Assembly: GCF_910596095.1 (NCBI RefSeq)
Contig: NC_056552.1
Location: 19,292,611 to 19,356,610, forward strand
Length of the DNA: 64,000 bases
Direction of reading: 5' to 3'
From: Thunnus maccoyii
Lineage: Eukaryota > Chordata > Actinopteri > Scombriformes > Scombridae
In this document: positions 59,501-64,000 of the stretch, in pieces
Numbering within the stretch: the first letter of the stretch is position 1
How the letters are laid out: each line of letters opens with the position of its first letter
Program-made: the position numbers and the translations under genes
The notes under the pieces: generated by a model
Databases searched by the model: none
What the model saw: the letters and a program-made list of their open reading frames with translations, nothing else
What the model was told of the DNA's origin: nothing

Positions 59501-59942
59501 TAAATCATTTGCCAGGAAACAACTGCCTTTTCAGCTCTCCTCCAGTGTGACTGGTAAATGATTAGCCCAGCTATAGATCAGTCACACAATCAATTGTTAG
59601 TCCTTTTCAGTCAACTTTACACTTTTTCTAACTTTTAGTTTTGTTCCCATGTGCGTGAATATTTTATGTCAAATGCCTGAAGGCTTTCATGCATAGCCTA
59701 AAGGCTTCATAGTGGGATTGTTGTACCTTTCCAAACAGTACAAACAAAATATGTGTGAAATTCATAGATCCACAAAAAATCCTGAAATATTATTCCAGAA
59801 GTTCTTGCTCAGTCACAACTTGCACTGAAGTTCGATATTCAGTTTTCATCTTCATCAACTTCTTACATTTAGAAATGTTGTGACCAGTCCGATGGTGGTG
59901 CACACCCAGAAACAGCCCAGCTGAAATTTCAAAGGCTGATGT
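56557..59942. other. Spacer and rhbdf1 3' region
   Basis: Apart from the unassigned frame at 57296, the stretch has a segment at about 57700-57990 that looks like the 3' tail of a dispersed fish element (CTTGTACTCTGTGCAATGAC followed by a GATAAAAGAATTC end). A 164-residue minus-strand frame overlaps it (57895-58389); it is not recognised and is probably chance. The part next to 59942 should be the rhbdf1 3' untranslated region, but no single poly(A) site stands out. Confidence 0.45.
57296..57688 (-). other. Unassigned open frame with two hydrophobic stretches
   Basis: A 130-residue minus-strand frame. Its middle has LAVMEEPVKKLNLEEPE, then a hydrophobic stretch near AYTLMQAAIAVTVFMT and another near FSPVMVIVALVFLFGQLLL. 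No family is recognised, no splice partners are clear, and the upstream part is low-complexity. It may be chance or a fragment of a decayed gene or element. Confidence 0.15.
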
Positions 59943-63596
<3,654 letters not shown>

Positions 63597-64000
63597 CTGC
63601 AGGTTAGCGGGGATGACGTTATAGCTTGGTGACGTTGTGGATCTAGCAGTGCAGTAGTTCCCAAATTTTTAGTACCCTAACCTAAGTGCCGTATCCAGTC
63701 AAACCCCATATTCCGTTTACGTTGATTTTAAAATGGACGTTATTTAACACTATTAATGATATAAAAGTCAGTTTATACAAATTAATTGTCAGTGTTTGGG
63801 GTCGGATTGTTAAAATTTGCATTCTTACTATGACTTGGTGTGGCAGAAGCTAGACATTTCAACCATTTACTTATCATTTTTAGCTAACTATTTTAACCAT
63901 TTATCCATTACCTATAGCTAGCTTCTGCCGCTCAAAGTGATAGTAGTAAGAATGTACACTTCAGCAAACCTGCCCCAAACATTGATAATGACATTCATTT
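63597..64000. other. rhbdf1 intron, to the window edge
   Basis: No further rhbdf1 exon is seen upstream of 63596. The stretch ends in AT-rich sequence with a partial inverted repeat: GCAGAAGCTAGACATTTCAA near 63844 against GCTAGCTTCTGC near 63917, and TTCTTACTATGACTT near 63820 against AGTAGTAAGAATG near 63942. It could be a small transposon remnant. Confidence 0.45.

Overview
The window looks like a teleost fish (probably percomorph) chromosome segment that carries the LA-type globin locus. Globin genes lie between aquaporin-8 genes on the left and rhbdf1 (inactive rhomboid iRhom1) on the right, which is the known gene neighbourhood of the teleost LA cluster. Genes have short exons with canonical GT/AG borders. 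The spacers are AT-rich and carry fish interspersed repeats and an L2-type LINE fragment. No retrovirus-like or LTR element was recognised.

Layout. (1) 1-2860: the last two exons of one aqp8 paralog, then repeat-bearing spacer. (2) 2861-34240: four head-to-tail cassettes, each [aqp8 (+), alpha-globin (-), beta-globin (+)], starting near 2861, 10436, 16871 and 25704. All four alpha and all four beta genes have intact reading frames. Only the first aqp8 is intact. The other three share a one-base deletion in exon 1, and cassette 2 has also lost aqp8 exons 2 and 3. Cassettes 3 and 4 carry the same L2 LINE insertion in the last aqp8 intron. (3) 35165-48143: a nearly perfect tandem array with a 3.47-kb period (3.7 copies), function unknown. 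(4) 50613-52854: a single, divergent alphaD-like globin on the minus strand with a 30-base C run in intron 2. (5) 55687-56556: two intergenic tRNA-Ile(UAU) genes and a decayed third. (6) 59943-63596: the 3' nine coding exons of rhbdf1 on the minus strand.

The most unusual feature is a family of intron-containing tRNA-Ile(UAU) genes spread through the locus. One copy sits inside intron 1 of each of the four alpha-globin genes, on the opposite strand. Two more sit antisense in rhbdf1 introns, and two lie between the alphaD-like gene and rhbdf1. That makes eight apparently intact copies plus one relic in 64 kb.

How the genes work together: each alpha/beta pair is transcribed divergently from a shared spacer of about 1.9-2.2 kb, and its products should assemble into haemoglobin tetramers. 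The beta chains carry Ser at F9 and a C-terminal His, the known Root/Bohr-effect residues. The cassettes are mosaics. Their left (aqp8) parts group 2, 3 and 4 together, while their right (globin) parts group 1 with 2 and 3 with 4. This implies unequal crossing-over or gene conversion after the first duplication. All coordinates, splice joins and identities were read by eye, without alignment software.
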